NCBI GenBank assembly: GCA_014841595.1
Contig: JACYUE010000002.1
Coordinates: 496,001-560,000, forward strand
Direction of reading: 5' to 3'
DNA from: Oxalobacteraceae sp. CFBP 8761
GTDB taxonomy: Bacteria > Pseudomonadota > Gammaproteobacteria > Burkholderiales > Burkholderiaceae_D
Length of the DNA: 64,000 nucleotides
Of the stretch, positions 1 through 11,444 are shown piece by piece. Both the position numbers and the translations under genes were made by a program. The notes below the pieces were generated by a model. That model did no database searches. It was given only the letters and a program-made list of their open reading frames with translations, and had not been told where the DNA came from. Numbering within the stretch: position 1 is the stretch's first letter; every line of letters starts with the position of its first letter.

Positions 1-1
1 T

Positions 2-67
2 GGACCCGGCGCCCTGCTGATCGGCCCTGCAGGCAGCATGGTCGGTGGCGTAGTGCAATTACGGTGA
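2..67 (+). CDS. C-terminal end of an unidentified protein (partial)
   Basis: The frame opening at base 2 reads 21 residues and stops at TGA 65-67. The residues are Gly/Ala/Val-rich and include GPAGSMVGG, which suggests a small-residue membrane or glycine-zipper tail. The start lies before the window, so the family cannot be named. It sits upstream of glk on the same strand, with the palindrome at 112-128 between them. It could also be a chance open frame. Confidence 0.4.
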   Translation, partial: GPGALLIGPAGSMVGGVVQLR

Positions 68-111
68 TCAAGCCGATTTTTACGTAAGTAAGCCCTGACA
101 CATGCCATTGT

Positions 112-128
112 CTGTAGCAAAACTACAG
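112..128. promoter_or_regulatory. Perfect palindrome resembling a HexR operator
   Basis: CTGTAG-CAAAA-CTACAG has six-base arms around a five-base centre. The inner 15 bases agree with the HexR consensus TGTARTwwwAYTACA at all positions but one. HexR is an RpiR-family repressor/activator of central sugar metabolism (glk, zwf, edd, gap) in proteobacteria. The site lies 65 bases before the glk start, where such an operator is expected. The identity of the regulator is inferred from the motif. Confidence 0.55.
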
Positions 129-192
129 ATAGTTCTTGTCTTGGAGGCAAAATATTTAGTAAGCTTGCGGCTTCGTCTCCACTGTGCCCGCA

Positions 193-1206
193 ATGACTGC
201 ATCCATGTCCATGAACGAGATTTCCCACCTGCATGCTGGCGGTCCCCGCCTGCTGGCCGATATCGGCGGCACCAATTGTCGTTTCGCGATCGAGCGTGGT
301 CCCGGGCAGCTCGAGGGCATCGAGATCCTGCCATGCGCTGCCTATGCAACGCTGGGCGACGCAATGCGCACCTATCTGGCCGGTCCGACTGTCCGGGCGC
401 TGACTTCCAGCCCGATCCGGCATGCGGCGCTGGCGATCGCCAACCCGGTTACGGGTGACTATGTGCGCATGACCAACCACCACTGGGAATTTTCGACCGA
501 GGCATTGCGGGTCGAATGCGGCTTCGAGATCCTGATGGTGGTCAATGACTTTTCGGCGCTGGCCCGTTCGCTGCCGCATCTGGGCGAGCACAAGCGCCAG
601 GTCGGTGGCGGCGTGCCGCAGCCGGATACGGCGCTGGGCCTGATCGGCGCTGGCACTGGCCTGGGCGTGTCAGGCCTGATCCCATGCGCCAGCTCATGGA
701 CCGCATTGCGCAGCGAAGGCGGGCACGTGAGCTTCGCGCCCATCAACGATGACGAAATCGCGATCCTGCAATTTGCCTGGCGCGAATATGACCACGTTTC
801 GTTCGAGCGCTTCCTGTCCGGCGCCGGCGTCGAACTGATCTACCGCGCGCTGGCCGATCGCGCCGGCAGTCCCGACGAGCGCCTCAGCGCCGCCGAGATC
901 TCGCGCCGCGCGCTGTCGGGCGAATGCCCATTGTGCGACGACGTGCTCGAAGCATTCTGCGGCATGCTCGGCACCGTGGCCGGCAACCTGGCCGTGACGC
1001 TCGGCGCGCAGGGTGGTATCTATATTGGTGGCGGCATCGTTCCACGCCTGGGCGCGCGCTTCGACCGCTCGTCGTTCCGCCGCCGCTTCGAGCAAAAAGG
1101 GCGCTTCGTCCATTACCTGACGGCCGTGCCGACCTACGTCATCACCGCCGAATACCCGGCTTTTGTTGGTGTGTCTGCGATTTTGTCGGAAAAACTGTCA
1201 GACTGA
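193..1206 (+). CDS. glk: Glucokinase, bacterial Glk family
   Basis: Phosphorylates glucose to glucose-6-phosphate with ATP in the cytosol. The 337-residue product shows the phosphate-binding DIGGTN at residues 23-28, VNDF at 117-120 with the likely catalytic Asp119, the ATP loop GAGTGLG near 153, and the glucose-contacting EGGH at 175-178. This is the Glk (PF02685) rather than the ROK pattern. I chose ATG 193. GTG 184 and ATGs at 205 and 211 are in frame, and none has a clear ribosome binding site. A HexR-like palindrome upstream suggests control with other sugar genes. Confidence 0.93.
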   Translation: MTASMSMNEISHLHAGGPRLLADIGGTNCRFAIERGPGQLEGIEILPCAAYATLGDAMRTYLAGPTVRALTSSPIRHAALAIANPVTGDYVRMTNHHWEFSTEALRVECGFEILMVVNDFSALARSLPHLGEHKRQVGGGVPQPDTALGLIGAGTGLGVSGLIPCASSWTALRSEGGHVSFAPINDDEIAILQFAWREYDHVSFERFLSGAGVELIYRALADRAGSPDERLSAAEISRRALSGECPLCDDVLEAFCGMLGTVAGNLAVTLGAQGGIYIGGGIVPRLGARFDRSSFRRRFEQKGRFVHYLTAVPTYVITAEYPAFVGVSAILSEKLSD

Positions 1207-1238
1207 CGCTACTAGCTACCCGCCGCGTGGATGGTCGC

Positions 1239-1269
1239 TTGTCCACTACGCGGTTTTATCGGGTACAAT
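1239..1269 (+). promoter_or_regulatory. Possible promoter in the glk-scpB gap
   Basis: TTGTCC at 1239-1244 and TACAAT at 1264-1269 resemble sigma-70 boxes, but the spacer is 19 bases, longer than ideal. It would give scpB a leader of about 350 bases. The remainder of the 419-base gap (1207-1625) shows no convincing gene on either strand and no RNA gene that I recognise. Confidence 0.3.
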
Positions 1270-1625
1270 GGCCGCCAGTTGCAAGAAACGTCGTCGTCCC
1301 TCCGCGTGCCGCACAGGCCGCTCCCCGGCGCCTCCCGAACATGGCGAGTGCGCCGATGCGCCGCGTTTCCCAACGAGCATCAACACTCAGAGGCAGGTTG
1401 CCCGCGACGGGTTCCTTGCCCTTCGTGTAATAGACTGTCCGGCGCATCAGCCCCGGACCCACGGATTCCAGTATCAGGCAGCAGATCGCAAACAGCAGGC
1501 TAGCCGCCCATGCGCCGGCGCCGCTCGTTGCGTGGTCGCCGGACGCTAACTGTGTGTGCCCTGATTCTGTTGCGCGGATTCTGTTTCTGCTACCGCTACT
1601 GTTTGTGGATTGACGACATCGCACT

Positions 1626-2360
1626 ATGAATACTGACGAGGCCAAGCGCGTCCTCGAAACCGCCTTGCTGTGCGCCCGCGAGCCGATGTCGATCCACGGC
1701 ATGAAAAAGCTGTTCGCCGACGTCGACGGGAGCGGTCGCAGCCAGGGCGCCGGCGTTGGTGCCGATACGATCAAGATATTGCTGGAAGAACTCCGCCAGG
1801 ACTGGGACGGCCGCGGCATCGAGATCGTCAGCCTGGCCTCGGGCTGGCGTTTCCAGAGCCGTCCCGAAATGAAGCCGTACCTCGACCGGCTGTCACCCGA
1901 GAAGCCGCCGAAGTATTCGCGGGCGACGCTGGAAACGCTGGCCATCATTGCCTATCGCCAGCCGGTCACGCGCGGCGATATCGAAGAAATTCGCGGCGTG
2001 GCGGTCAATTCGCAGACGATCAAGATGCTCGAAGACCGCGGCTGGATCGACGTGCTCGGCCACCGTGAAGTGGTAGGGCGCCCGGCGCTGCTGGGCACGA
2101 CACGCCAGTTCCTGGACGACCTGGGCCTGGCGTCGCTGTCCCAATTGCCGCCGCTGCAGGCGCTGGCCGAGGGGCCGGATGCACGCAGCCTGGAAGCACT
2201 GGAAGCAGCACTGAACGACAATTTTGAGAAGGCGGACGCCGGCGCGCCCGTCTTACATCCGGACACTTCACCGATTGAAGTGTCGATACCAGACCTGACA
2301 GACGACGGAATTGCCGAGGCGGGTCAGCACAATAAAGATACGAATGATGAACCCAACTGA
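1626..2360 (+). CDS. scpB: Segregation and condensation protein B
   Basis: Subunit of the SMC-ScpA-ScpB complex that compacts and segregates the chromosome. The 244-residue product has the tandem winged-helix layout of ScpB. Recognisable family stretches are [17 protein letters not shown] near residue 100 and IEEIRGV followed by MLEDRGWI. The last 60 residues are an acidic, variable tail usual in betaproteobacteria. ATG 1626 is the only sensible start, although its ribosome binding site is weak. The gene overlaps rluB by 17 bases, indicating translational coupling. Confidence 0.93.
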   Translation: MNTDEAKRVLETALLCAREPMSIHGMKKLFADVDGSGRSQGAGVGADTIKILLEELRQDWDGRGIEIVSLASGWRFQSRPEMKPYLDRLSPEKPPKYSRATLETLAIIAYRQPVTRGDIEEIRGVAVNSQTIKMLEDRGWIDVLGHREVVGRPALLGTTRQFLDDLGLASLSQLPPLQALAEGPDARSLEALEAALNDNFEKADAGAPVLHPDTSPIEVSIPDLTDDGIAEAGQHNKDTNDEPN

Positions 2361-4425
2361 ACCAACCGAAAACAAGCCTGTCGACGCAGCCGAGACCGCC
2401 GTCGCCAAGCCAAAGCGCCGCACCAAGGCCATGATCGCCGCCGAGGCTGCTGCATCCGCGCCCGTCGACGCCGCCGCCGAAGCGCCGGCCAAGCCGAAGC
2501 GCACGCGCAAGGTCGCCGTCGCCAGTGAATCCGGCGCCGCCGCGCCAGTCGCTGCCGAGTTGGCTGGTGATGCACCAGCTGCCGACGCACCAGCCGCGAA
2601 AGTGCGCAAGCCACGTGCCATGAAGGCCGCCAAAGAAGTCCAGGCCGCCAAGGAAGAGCTGGCCGCAGCGCCGGCCGCCGACGGCGCCGAGGCTGCACCT
2701 GCCCCTGCACCGAAGCCGCGCGGTCCCCGTCAGATGCGCGAAAAGCGCGCCGAACGCGAGGCACTCGAGCAGCTGGCGGCGCCTGCCGTTGCTGCTGCCG
2801 ATGCTGCGCCAGAAGGCGATGCGCCGGCTGAAGGTGCTGGCGCCGAGGCCGCTGCTGCCGTCGACGGCGCGCCACAAGGCCGCGGCCGTGGCCAGCAAAA
2901 GCCGGGCATGCGCAACCAGCAGAGCAACCGTCCGGTGCAGGGCGCCGGTCGCCAGGGCCAGCCGGTCAAGCAGATCGGCCGCAATGGCAAGCCAGGCAAG
3001 CCCGGCGGCAAGCCGCAGCCAATGGACGAGGCCGACAACGTGTTCTCGTTCGTCACGTCGGATGATTTCGACGCCAACGACGGTGCCCGCCGCAATGCGC
3101 CGGTCAAGGCCGTGCGCCGCGACCTGACCGCTGACGACGACGCGCCGAAGCTGCACAAGGTGCTGGCCGAAGCGGGCCTGGGTTCGCGCCGCGACATGGA
3201 AGACCTGATCGTTGCCGGCCGCGTGTCGGTCAATGGCGAGCCGGCCCACATCGGCCAGCGCATCCTGCCGACCGATGCGGTGCGCATCAATGGCAAGCTG
3301 ATCCAGCGCCGCGTGAGCAGCAAGCCACCGCGCGTGCTGGTGTACCACAAACCGGCCGGCGAAATCGTCAGCCATGACGATCCGGAAGGCCGTCCATCGG
3401 TGTTCGATCGCCTGCCGTCGATGAAAGCAGGCAAGTGGCTGGCCGTTGGCCGCCTCGACTTCAACACCGAAGGCTTGCTGCTGTTTACCACGTCGGGTGA
3501 CCTGGCCAACCGCCTGATGCACCCGCGTTATAATATCGACCGTGAATACGCGGTGCGCACGCTGGGCGAGCTCGAAGAAGGCATGCGCCAGAAACTGCTG
3601 GCCGGCGTCGACCTCGACGACGGCAAGGCGGCGTTCTCCAAAATCCAGAACGGCGGCGGCGAAGGCATCAACCGCTGGTACCGCGTGGTCATCGGCGAAG
3701 GCCGTAACCGCGAAGTGCGCCGCATGTTCGAGGCGGTCGGCCTGACCGTCTCGCGCCTGATCCGTACCCGTTACGGCGCGATGACGCTGCCAAGTGGCCT
3801 GAAGCGCGGTCGTTGGGAAGAATTCGAAGAAAACGATGTCCGTTCGCTGATGACGGCCTTCGGTGTCGAGAAAAAAGCGGCGCCGGAGAAAAACGCCAAG
3901 TCGGGCGGCAAGCCGGGCAAGGGTCCGCGTCCGAATGGTGCGCGCGACAGCGAGCGCGGCAACGAACGTGGTAACGAGCGTGGCAACAGCCGCGGTCCTG
4001 AGCGCGGCAACGTGCGCAGCGCTGGCGGCGACGATGAGCGTGGCAACGACCGCAGCGATGGCAACCGCATCGACCGCGCCGACGCCAACCGCAATGTCGA
4101 TCCGTTCGGTCCGCAAGCAACGCGCGTGGGCAGCACCCGCGGCCAGGGTATCCTGAATGGTCCGGTGCCTGGCAACAAGCCAGTCGGTGGCCGTCCCGGT
4201 GGTCAGGGTGGTGGCAAGGGCCGCGGTGCCGGTTTCGGCGGCGGGCAGGGCGGCAAGACGGGTGGCGCTGGCGCCAGCAGCCGTCCACGCCAGCCCGATC
4301 CGTTGCAGACCACGTTCGGTTTTGCCAACACCGGTGGCGGCGCACGCCGCGGCGGTGCGGGTGGCGGCCAGGGTCCGCGTGGCGGCGCCGAGCATGCGGC
4401 ACCGCGCCGCGGCCGTCGCGGCTAA
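2344..4425 (+). CDS. rluB: 23S rRNA pseudouridine synthase B with long disordered tails
   Basis: Forms pseudouridine 2605 in 23S rRNA (RluB family). The 693-residue product is more than twice the E. coli length. Residues 1-265 are Ala/Pro/Lys-rich low complexity, an S4 RNA-binding domain spans about 270-318, and the RsuA/RluB catalytic domain follows with GRLDFNTEG at 369-377 (catalytic Asp372). The last 180 residues are Arg/Gly/Asn-rich with repeated RGNE/RGNS units. ATG 2344 (or 2347) lies inside the end of scpB. Long charged tails on RluB are common in Burkholderiales and probably bind RNA, but that role is inferred. Confidence 0.92.
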   Translation: MMNPTEPTENKPVDAAETAVAKPKRRTKAMIAAEAAASAPVDAAAEAPAKPKRTRKVAVASESGAAAPVAAELAGDAPAADAPAAKVRKPRAMKAAKEVQAAKEELAAAPAADGAEAAPAPAPKPRGPRQMREKRAEREALEQLAAPAVAAADAAPEGDAPAEGAGAEAAAAVDGAPQGRGRGQQKPGMRNQQSNRPVQGAGRQGQPVKQIGRNGKPGKPGGKPQPMDEADNVFSFVTSDDFDANDGARRNAPVKAVRRDLTADDDAPKLHKVLAEAGLGSRRDMEDLIVAGRVSVNGEPAHIGQRILPTDAVRINGKLIQRRVSSKPPRVLVYHKPAGEIVSHDDPEGRPSVFDRLPSMKAGKWLAVGRLDFNTEGLLLFTTSGDLANRLMHPRYNIDREYAVRTLGELEEGMRQKLLAGVDLDDGKAAFSKIQNGGGEGINRWYRVVIGEGRNREVRRMFEAVGLTVSRLIRTRYGAMTLPSGLKRGRWEEFEENDVRSLMTAFGVEKKAAPEKNAKSGGKPGKGPRPNGARDSERGNERGNERGNSRGPERGNVRSAGGDDERGNDRSDGNRIDRADANRNVDPFGPQATRVGSTRGQGILNGPVPGNKPVGGRPGGQGGGKGRGAGFGGGQGGKTGGAGASSRPRQPDPLQTTFGFANTGGGARRGGAGGGQGPRGGAEHAAPRRGRRG

Positions 4426-4481
4426 GCCTCATTCAGTGCAGGCTGCCGATGGCAGTCTGCTAACTGTTGTATAGCTGCTCA

Positions 4482-4514
4482 TTTTGGCGTGCGGATTGCG
4501 AGGCACGCCGAAAA
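4482..4514 (+). terminator. Hairpin after rluB overlapping the rimP promoter
   Basis: GGCGTGC (4486-4492) pairs with GCACGCC (4503-4509), flanked by TTTT and GAAAA. On the plus strand it lacks a good U-tract. On the minus strand it has one. The promoter -35 box lies in its loop and right arm. Confidence 0.4.
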
Positions 4515-4524
4515 GCAGTATAAT
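4496..4524 (+). promoter_or_regulatory. Sigma-70 promoter of the rimP-nusA-infB operon
   Basis: TTGCGA at 4496-4501 and a perfect TATAAT at 4519-4524 with the optimal 17-base spacer. Transcription would begin near 4531, about 140 bases before rimP. It is the best consensus promoter in the window, as expected for a housekeeping translation operon. Confidence 0.75.
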
Positions 4525-4608
4525 TTGCAGCCTAATCGAAGACCTTCCCGACGTGTTGTTCAGCGTGCATCCGGTGTAAGCGTCATATTTTGATTGGGGT
4601 GTAATGAC

Positions 4609-4639
4609 AAAAAGATGGGCAGATGCCCATTTTTTTTTT
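4609..4639 (+). terminator. Leader terminator/attenuator before rimP
   Basis: ATGGGC (4615-4620), loop AGAT and GCCCAT (4625-4630) form a stem. An upstream A5 tract extends it by pairing with the following T10 run (4630-4639). This is a canonical intrinsic terminator lying between the operon promoter and the rimP start. It could attenuate the operon or release a leader RNA of roughly 105 bases. In E. coli the same operon starts with metY tRNA. No tRNA is present here. Confidence 0.75.
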
Positions 4640-4672
4640 GGTAAATCGTTTTAGAAGCCCTGGAGAAGTGCC

Positions 4673-6723
<2,051 letters not shown>

Positions 6724-6767
6724 GCAAATCTTTATCATCTGTCGCGACACATAGAAAAGAGGACTGA

Positions 6768-9629
6768 ATGGCGAGTAACAACGTAGCCCAATTTGCCACC
6801 GAGCTGAAGATGCCTGCAGACCTGCTGCTGACGCAGCTGCGCTCGGCCGGCGTCGAAAAAAGTTCGACGTCAGATCCGTTGTCGAAAGATGATAAGGACA
6901 AGCTGCTGAACCATCTGCGTCGTACCCACGGCGCAAGCGACACCGGTGAAAAGAAAAAGATCACGGTAACGCGCAAGGAAACCAGCGAAATCAAGCAAGC
7001 TGATTCGTCGGGCAAATCGCGCACCATCCAGGTCGAAGTCCGCAAGAAGCGCACCTTCGTGCAGCGCGACGACCTGGTCACGACCAAAGCACCTGAAGAG
7101 CCGGTCGTCGACGTTGCTGAACAAGCACGTCGCGAAGAGGAAGCAGCGCGCCAGAACGAAGCGATCGCCCGCCAAGAGGCTGATCTGCGCGAGAAGCAAG
7201 AGCGCCTGATCAAACTCGAAGCCGAAGAAAAGGCGCAAGCCCAGGCAGCGCAAGAGCAGGCCAAGCGCGATGCGGCTGAACAAGCCAAGCGCGACGCCGC
7301 CGAGAAATCGGCTGCTGCTGCCGTGGCTGCCGGTGCTGCCAAGGAAGCTGCTGCCGGCGCGAAAGAAGCCGCTGCCGGTGCTGCTGCTGACGAGTCGGCC
7401 AAGCGCGCCGCTGAAGAAGTCAAGGCCCGCAATGAAGCGGCAAGCAAGGAAGCGGCCGAACGCGTTGCCGCTACCGAGCGCGCCCGCAAGGCCGTGGCTG
7501 ACGAAGTCGCGCAGATCAAGCTGATGATGAGTCAGCCGCGCCGTGTCATCAAGGCACCTGAGCCAGCACCGAAGCCGGTCGTCGCACCAGCGGCCCCGGC
7601 CGGTACGCTGCACAAGCCTGCCGACAAGAAGCCTGGCGAAGTCAAGAAAGACGACGCCAAGAAGCCTGGCGACAAGAAGTCGATCAAGTCGGCCAATGTG
7701 TCGTCGACCTGGTCGGACGACGCCAAAAAGCGTGGCGGCCCTAGCGTGAAAACGCGCGGCGGCGCAGGCAGCAGCACCGGTGGCCGTGATGGCTGGCGTG
7801 CTGGTGGCGGCCGTGGCGGTCGTCGTGGTCATGATGACCGCGAGACCAACTTCCAGGCGCCAACCGAAGCGATCGTACGCGATGTGCACGTGCCGGAAAC
7901 CATCACCGTGGCCGAACTGGCCCACAAGATGGCGATCAAGGCATCGGAAGTCATCAAGCAACTGATGAAGCTGGGCCAGATGTGCACGATGAACCAGGTG
8001 CTCGATCAGGAGACCGCGATGATCCTGGTGGAAGAGATGGGCCACAAGGCCTTCGCTGCCGCCGAGGATGATCCAGAAGCACTGCTGGCCGACAACGGCG
8101 AGCACGCCGAATTCGAATCGACCTCGCGCGCACCGGTCGTCACCGTCATGGGTCACGTCGACCATGGTAAGACGTCGCTGCTGGATTACATCCGTCGCGC
8201 CAAAGTGGCCTCGGGCGAAGCCGGTGGTATTACCCAGCACATCGGTGCATACCACGTGGATACCCCACGCGGCATGATCACCTTCCTTGACACCCCGGGT
8301 CACGAGGCGTTCACCGCCATGCGTGCCCGTGGTGCCAAGGCGACCGACATCGTCATCCTGGTGGTGGCGGCGGACGACGGCGTGATGCCGCAAACCAAAG
8401 AGGCAATTGCTCACGCAAAAGCCGCTGGTGTCCCGCTGGTCGTGGCGATCAACAAGATCGACAAGCCGGGTGCCAACACCGACCGCGTCACGCAAGAGCT
8501 GGTCGCTGAAGGCGTCGTGCCTGAAGAATACGGTGGCGAATCGCCATTCGTGCCGGTGTCGGCAAAAATCGGTACCGGTATCGACGATCTGCTGGAGCAA
8601 GTGCTGCTGCAGGCCGAAGTGCTGGAACTGAAAGCGCCGACCGAAGCGCCGGCCCGTGGCCTGGTGGTCGAAGCCCGTCTGGACAAGGGCCGCGGCCCGG
8701 TGGCAACGATCCTGGTGCAGTCGGGTACCCTGAAGCGCGGCGACGTCGTGCTGGCGGGTTCGTCGTTCGGTCGTGTTCGTGCGATGCTGGACGAAAACGG
8801 CAAGGCAGTCACCTCGGCTGGCCCGTCGATTCCGGTCGAAATCCAGGGCCTGACCGAAGTGCCGACCGCCGGCGAAGAAGTCATGGTCATGGCCGACGAG
8901 CGCAAGGCGCGTGAAATCGCCCTGTTCCGTCAAGGTAAGTTCCGTGACGTGAAGCTGGCCAAGCAGCAAGCCGCGAAGCTCGAGAACATGTTCGAGCAGA
9001 TGGCCGAAGGCGAAATCAAGAACCTGCCGCTCATCGTCAAGACCGATGTGCAGGGTTCGCAAGAGGCACTGGTCGGTTCGCTGCAGAAGCTGTCGACCTC
9101 GGAAGTGCGGGTCCAGATCGTGCACGCAGCGGTCGGCGGCATCACCGAGTCGGACGTCAACCTGGCAACCGCGTCGAAGGCAGTCATCATCGGCTTCAAC
9201 GCCCGTGCCGACGCCCAGGCGCGCAAGCTGGCCGAGTCGAACGGCGTGGACATTCGTTACTACAGCATCATTTACGATGCAATCGACGAAGTCCGTACCG
9301 CGCTGTCGGGCATGCTGGCGCCAGAAAAGCGCGAGACCATCACCGGTCAGGTCGAGATTCGCCAGGTCATCCTGGTCTCGAAAGTCGGCGCGATTGCCGG
9401 TTGCCTGGTCACCGACGGTGTCGTCAAGCGTTCGTCGTCGGTCCGTCTGCTGCGCAACAACATCGTGCTGTGGACTGGCGAGATCGATTCGCTCAAGCGC
9501 TTCAAGGACGACGCAAAAGAAGTGCGCGCTGGTCTCGAGTGCGGCCTGTCGCTCAAGGGCCAGAACGAAATCCAGGTCGGCGACGTCCTGGAAGTGTTCG
9601 AAGTCACCGAAGTGGCACGTACGCTGTAA
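6768..9629 (+). CDS. infB: Translation initiation factor IF-2
   Basis: GTPase that brings initiator tRNA to the 30S subunit. The 953-residue product has an N-terminal IF2_N domain (1-55), a long Lys/Ala/Glu-rich helical linker (about 100-330), a second IF2_N domain near 370-425, and the GTPase core with G1 GHVDHGKT near residue 461, G3 DTPGHEAF, G4 NKID and G5 SAK. EF-Tu-like domains II-IV follow. ATG 6768 is preceded by AAGAGGA. It lies 44 bases after nusA in the operon. Confidence 0.97.
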   Translation: MASNNVAQFATELKMPADLLLTQLRSAGVEKSSTSDPLSKDDKDKLLNHLRRTHGASDTGEKKKITVTRKETSEIKQADSSGKSRTIQVEVRKKRTFVQRDDLVTTKAPEEPVVDVAEQARREEEAARQNEAIARQEADLREKQERLIKLEAEEKAQAQAAQEQAKRDAAEQAKRDAAEKSAAAAVAAGAAKEAAAGAKEAAAGAAADESAKRAAEEVKARNEAASKEAAERVAATERARKAVADEVAQIKLMMSQPRRVIKAPEPAPKPVVAPAAPAGTLHKPADKKPGEVKKDDAKKPGDKKSIKSANVSSTWSDDAKKRGGPSVKTRGGAGSSTGGRDGWRAGGGRGGRRGHDDRETNFQAPTEAIVRDVHVPETITVAELAHKMAIKASEVIKQLMKLGQMCTMNQVLDQETAMILVEEMGHKAFAAAEDDPEALLADNGEHAEFESTSRAPVVTVMGHVDHGKTSLLDYIRRAKVASGEAGGITQHIGAYHVDTPRGMITFLDTPGHEAFTAMRARGAKATDIVILVVAADDGVMPQTKEAIAHAKAAGVPLVVAINKIDKPGANTDRVTQELVAEGVVPEEYGGESPFVPVSAKIGTGIDDLLEQVLLQAEVLELKAPTEAPARGLVVEARLDKGRGPVATILVQSGTLKRGDVVLAGSSFGRVRAMLDENGKAVTSAGPSIPVEIQGLTEVPTAGEEVMVMADERKAREIALFRQGKFRDVKLAKQQAAKLENMFEQMAEGEIKNLPLIVKTDVQGSQEALVGSLQKLSTSEVRVQIVHAAVGGITESDVNLATASKAVIIGFNARADAQARKLAESNGVDIRYYSIIYDAIDEVRTALSGMLAPEKRETITGQVEIRQVILVSKVGAIAGCLVTDGVVKRSSSVRLLRNNIVLWTGEIDSLKRFKDDAKEVRAGLECGLSLKGQNEIQVGDVLEVFEVTEVARTL

Positions 9630-9651
9630 GCGACACGTTGGCGTAACATGG

Positions 9652-9702
9652 GGGCCAGGACGCTTCGCGGCAACGTCGCGAAGGGCCTGGCCCTTTTATT
9701 TT
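9652..9702 (+). terminator. Strong hairpin terminator between infB and rbfA
   Basis: GGGCCAGG (9652-9659) pairs with CCTGGCCC (9686-9693). An inner stem CTTCGCG/CGCGAAG (9663-9669/9677-9683) stacks on it, followed by TTTTATTTT. It lies inside the operon, so it probably lowers rbfA-truB expression relative to infB, or marks an RNase/termination control point. Confidence 0.7.
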
Positions 9703-9739
9703 GGCTCTCTGATTTTCCAGAAAAAGATGCAGCAACATC

Positions 9740-10243
9740 ATGGCTAAACACAGCAAAAGCATTCCCAAGCGCGGCCTGCGCGTGGCCGACCAGATCCAGA
9801 AGGATCTGTCGGAACTCATCGCCTTCGAACTGAAGGACCCTCGCGTCGGCATGGTCACGATCAGCGAAGTGCAACTGACCCCTGACTACGCCCACGCCAA
9901 GGTGTATTTCACCCTGCTCAAGGATGGCGTGGAAGAAGTCAAGCAGACGCAGGAAGGCCTGAACAAGGCGTCCGGCTACCTGCGCAATATGCTGGGCAAG
10001 CGCCTGCACATCCACACGCTGCCGGCGCTGCACTTCGTGCATGACACGTCGACCGTGCGCGGCCTGCAGATGTCGGCCCTGATCGACCAGGCTAACGCGA
10101 CGCGCTCGAAGGATGACCCGGAATCGAATCCGGCGCCTGAGGTGGATGTCGACCTGGACCAGTCGCAGGAGCAGGACCAGGATCAGGATCAGGATCAGGA
10201 CAGCGATGCTGGTGACGAGGCCGATAAGGCGAACAAAGCGTGA
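9740..10243 (+). CDS. rbfA: 30S ribosome-binding factor A with acidic repeat tail
   Basis: Cold-adaptation and 16S-processing factor binding the 30S subunit. The first 120 or so of 167 residues form the KH-like RbfA domain ([34 protein letters not shown]). The last 35 residues are Asp/Gln-rich, encoded by tandem GATCAG-type hexamers around 10176-10200. The tail is not part of the family fold. The stop overlaps the truB GTG start (GTGA), so the pair is coupled. Confidence 0.93.
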   Translation: MAKHSKSIPKRGLRVADQIQKDLSELIAFELKDPRVGMVTISEVQLTPDYAHAKVYFTLLKDGVEEVKQTQEGLNKASGYLRNMLGKRLHIHTLPALHFVHDTSTVRGLQMSALIDQANATRSKDDPESNPAPEVDVDLDQSQEQDQDQDQDQDSDAGDEADKANKA

Positions 10244-11166
10244 ACGGTCGGCCCGCCAAAAAACCGCGCGACCTGGTCAATGGCGTGCTGTTGCTCGACA
10301 AGCCGGTGGGCTTCTCGTCCAATGACGCGCTGATCAAGGCCAAGCGCGTGCTCAACGCGAAGAAGGCCGGCCACACCGGCACGCTCGACCCGTTTGCCAC
10401 TGGCCTCTTGCCACTGTGCTTTGGCGAAGCGACCAAGTTCTCGCAGGACTTGCTGGAGTCGGACAAGACCTATCTGGCCACGGTCCACCTGGGCATCACG
10501 ACGACCACCGGCGACACCGAAGGCGAGGCCGTCGAGACCAAACCGGTCGATGTGACGCTGGACCAGATCGAAGCCGCGCTGGCCCGCTACCGCGGCCCGA
10601 TCCTGCAAACGCCGCCCATGTACTCGGCGCTCAAGCGCGACGGCAAGGCACTGTACGAATACGCACGTGAAGGCATCGTGCTCGAGCGCGAAGCGCGCCC
10701 GGTGACGATCCACTCGCTGACGCTGGTTGCGTACGACGCGCCGTTCCTGAAGATCGCCGTGACCTGCAGCAAGGGCACGTATGTGCGCGTGCTGGGGGAG
10801 GACATCGGTGCTGCGCTCGGTTGCGGCGCGCACCTGAACGCACTGCGCCGCACTGAAGTCGGGCCGTTGACGATCGAGGGCATGATCACGCTGGACGATC
10901 TGCTGGCGCACCCCGACCCGTTGTCGCTGCTGCAGCCGGTCGACGCCTTGCTGTCGAGTTTTCCGGCCCTTGAACTGACGCCCGAGCTGGCGCGCCGTTT
11001 CCTGCAAGGGCAGCGCCTGGCGCTTGGCAAGGAAGACATCGTCGTTCCCGAACAGCAGGGCAGGGTGCGCATCTATCATGCTGGCAGCCTGCTGGGCACC
11101 GGTATTCTCGGGGAGTATGCGATCCTGGCCCCCGAACGCCTGATCTCGACCGCACCCCAGGGTTGA
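10240..11166 (+). CDS. truB: tRNA pseudouridine-55 synthase
   Basis: Isomerises U55 of the T-arm of most tRNAs. The 308-residue product has the TruB core with [14 protein letters not shown], in which Asp50 is the catalytic residue, plus LGITTTTGD and [15 protein letters not shown]-terminal PUA-like region follows. The start is GTG 10240, overlapping the rbfA stop by four bases. It is the last gene of the rimP operon. Confidence 0.96.
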   Translation: MNGRPAKKPRDLVNGVLLLDKPVGFSSNDALIKAKRVLNAKKAGHTGTLDPFATGLLPLCFGEATKFSQDLLESDKTYLATVHLGITTTTGDTEGEAVETKPVDVTLDQIEAALARYRGPILQTPPMYSALKRDGKALYEYAREGIVLEREARPVTIHSLTLVAYDAPFLKIAVTCSKGTYVRVLGEDIGAALGCGAHLNALRRTEVGPLTIEGMITLDDLLAHPDPLSLLQPVDALLSSFPALELTPELARRFLQGQRLALGKEDIVVPEQQGRVRIYHAGSLLGTGILGEYAILAPERLISTAPQG

Positions 11167-11289
11167 TGTCACGCGGCAGTCATAAACGGGCGCTACCCTT
11201 GCAGGCAGCGCCCCGTCTGTCCAGTGACCGGGCAAGCTCTTGAAATACCTCGCTATTTCCAACCACCCCGGTTAGAGCGGTACTTTACC

Positions 11290-11298
11290 TGCTATACT
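11290..11298 (+). promoter_or_regulatory. Extended -10 promoter of typA
   Basis: TGC-TATACT forms an extended -10 element. No strong -35 box is seen at the right spacing, which is typical for extended -10 promoters. The predicted leader is about 140 bases and contains the degenerate repeats at 11323-11396. Confidence 0.5.
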
Positions 11299-11322
11299 AG
11301 TCGGTTTCCGAAATCAGCAAGT

Positions 11323-11396
11323 GCGCGGCAACTTCGCGGCACCATCGCGGCAACATCGTCGCAGTACCTCGGCAGCATCGCGGTACAGCGCAGCAG
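11323..11396 (+). repeat. Degenerate short tandem repeats in the typA leader
   Basis: Six or seven imperfect copies of an 11-12 base unit resembling CGCGGCAACAT follow one another between the promoter and the typA start. The units are too short and variable for a CRISPR array. They may be a slippage product or an RNA structural/regulatory element. Confidence 0.45.
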
Positions 11397-11444
11397 ATAC
11401 TCGGCAGATCGTACACTTCCGTACAACGCAACTTCTCAGAGACC

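Noticed and set aside
1256..1948. Minus-strand frame covering the glk-scpB gap
   Set aside because: Half of it is antisense to scpB, and the gap part shows no motif or ribosome binding site; the gap is better left unannotated.
2020..4395. Long minus-strand open frame opposite scpB/rluB
   Set aside because: Its translation is low-complexity Ala/Arg/Thr; it mirrors the GC-rich third-codon pattern of rluB, and no family motif or ribosome binding site is seen.
11323..11396. CRISPR-like short repeats
   Set aside because: Units are 11-12 bases, contiguous and degenerate with no spacers, and no cas genes are present.
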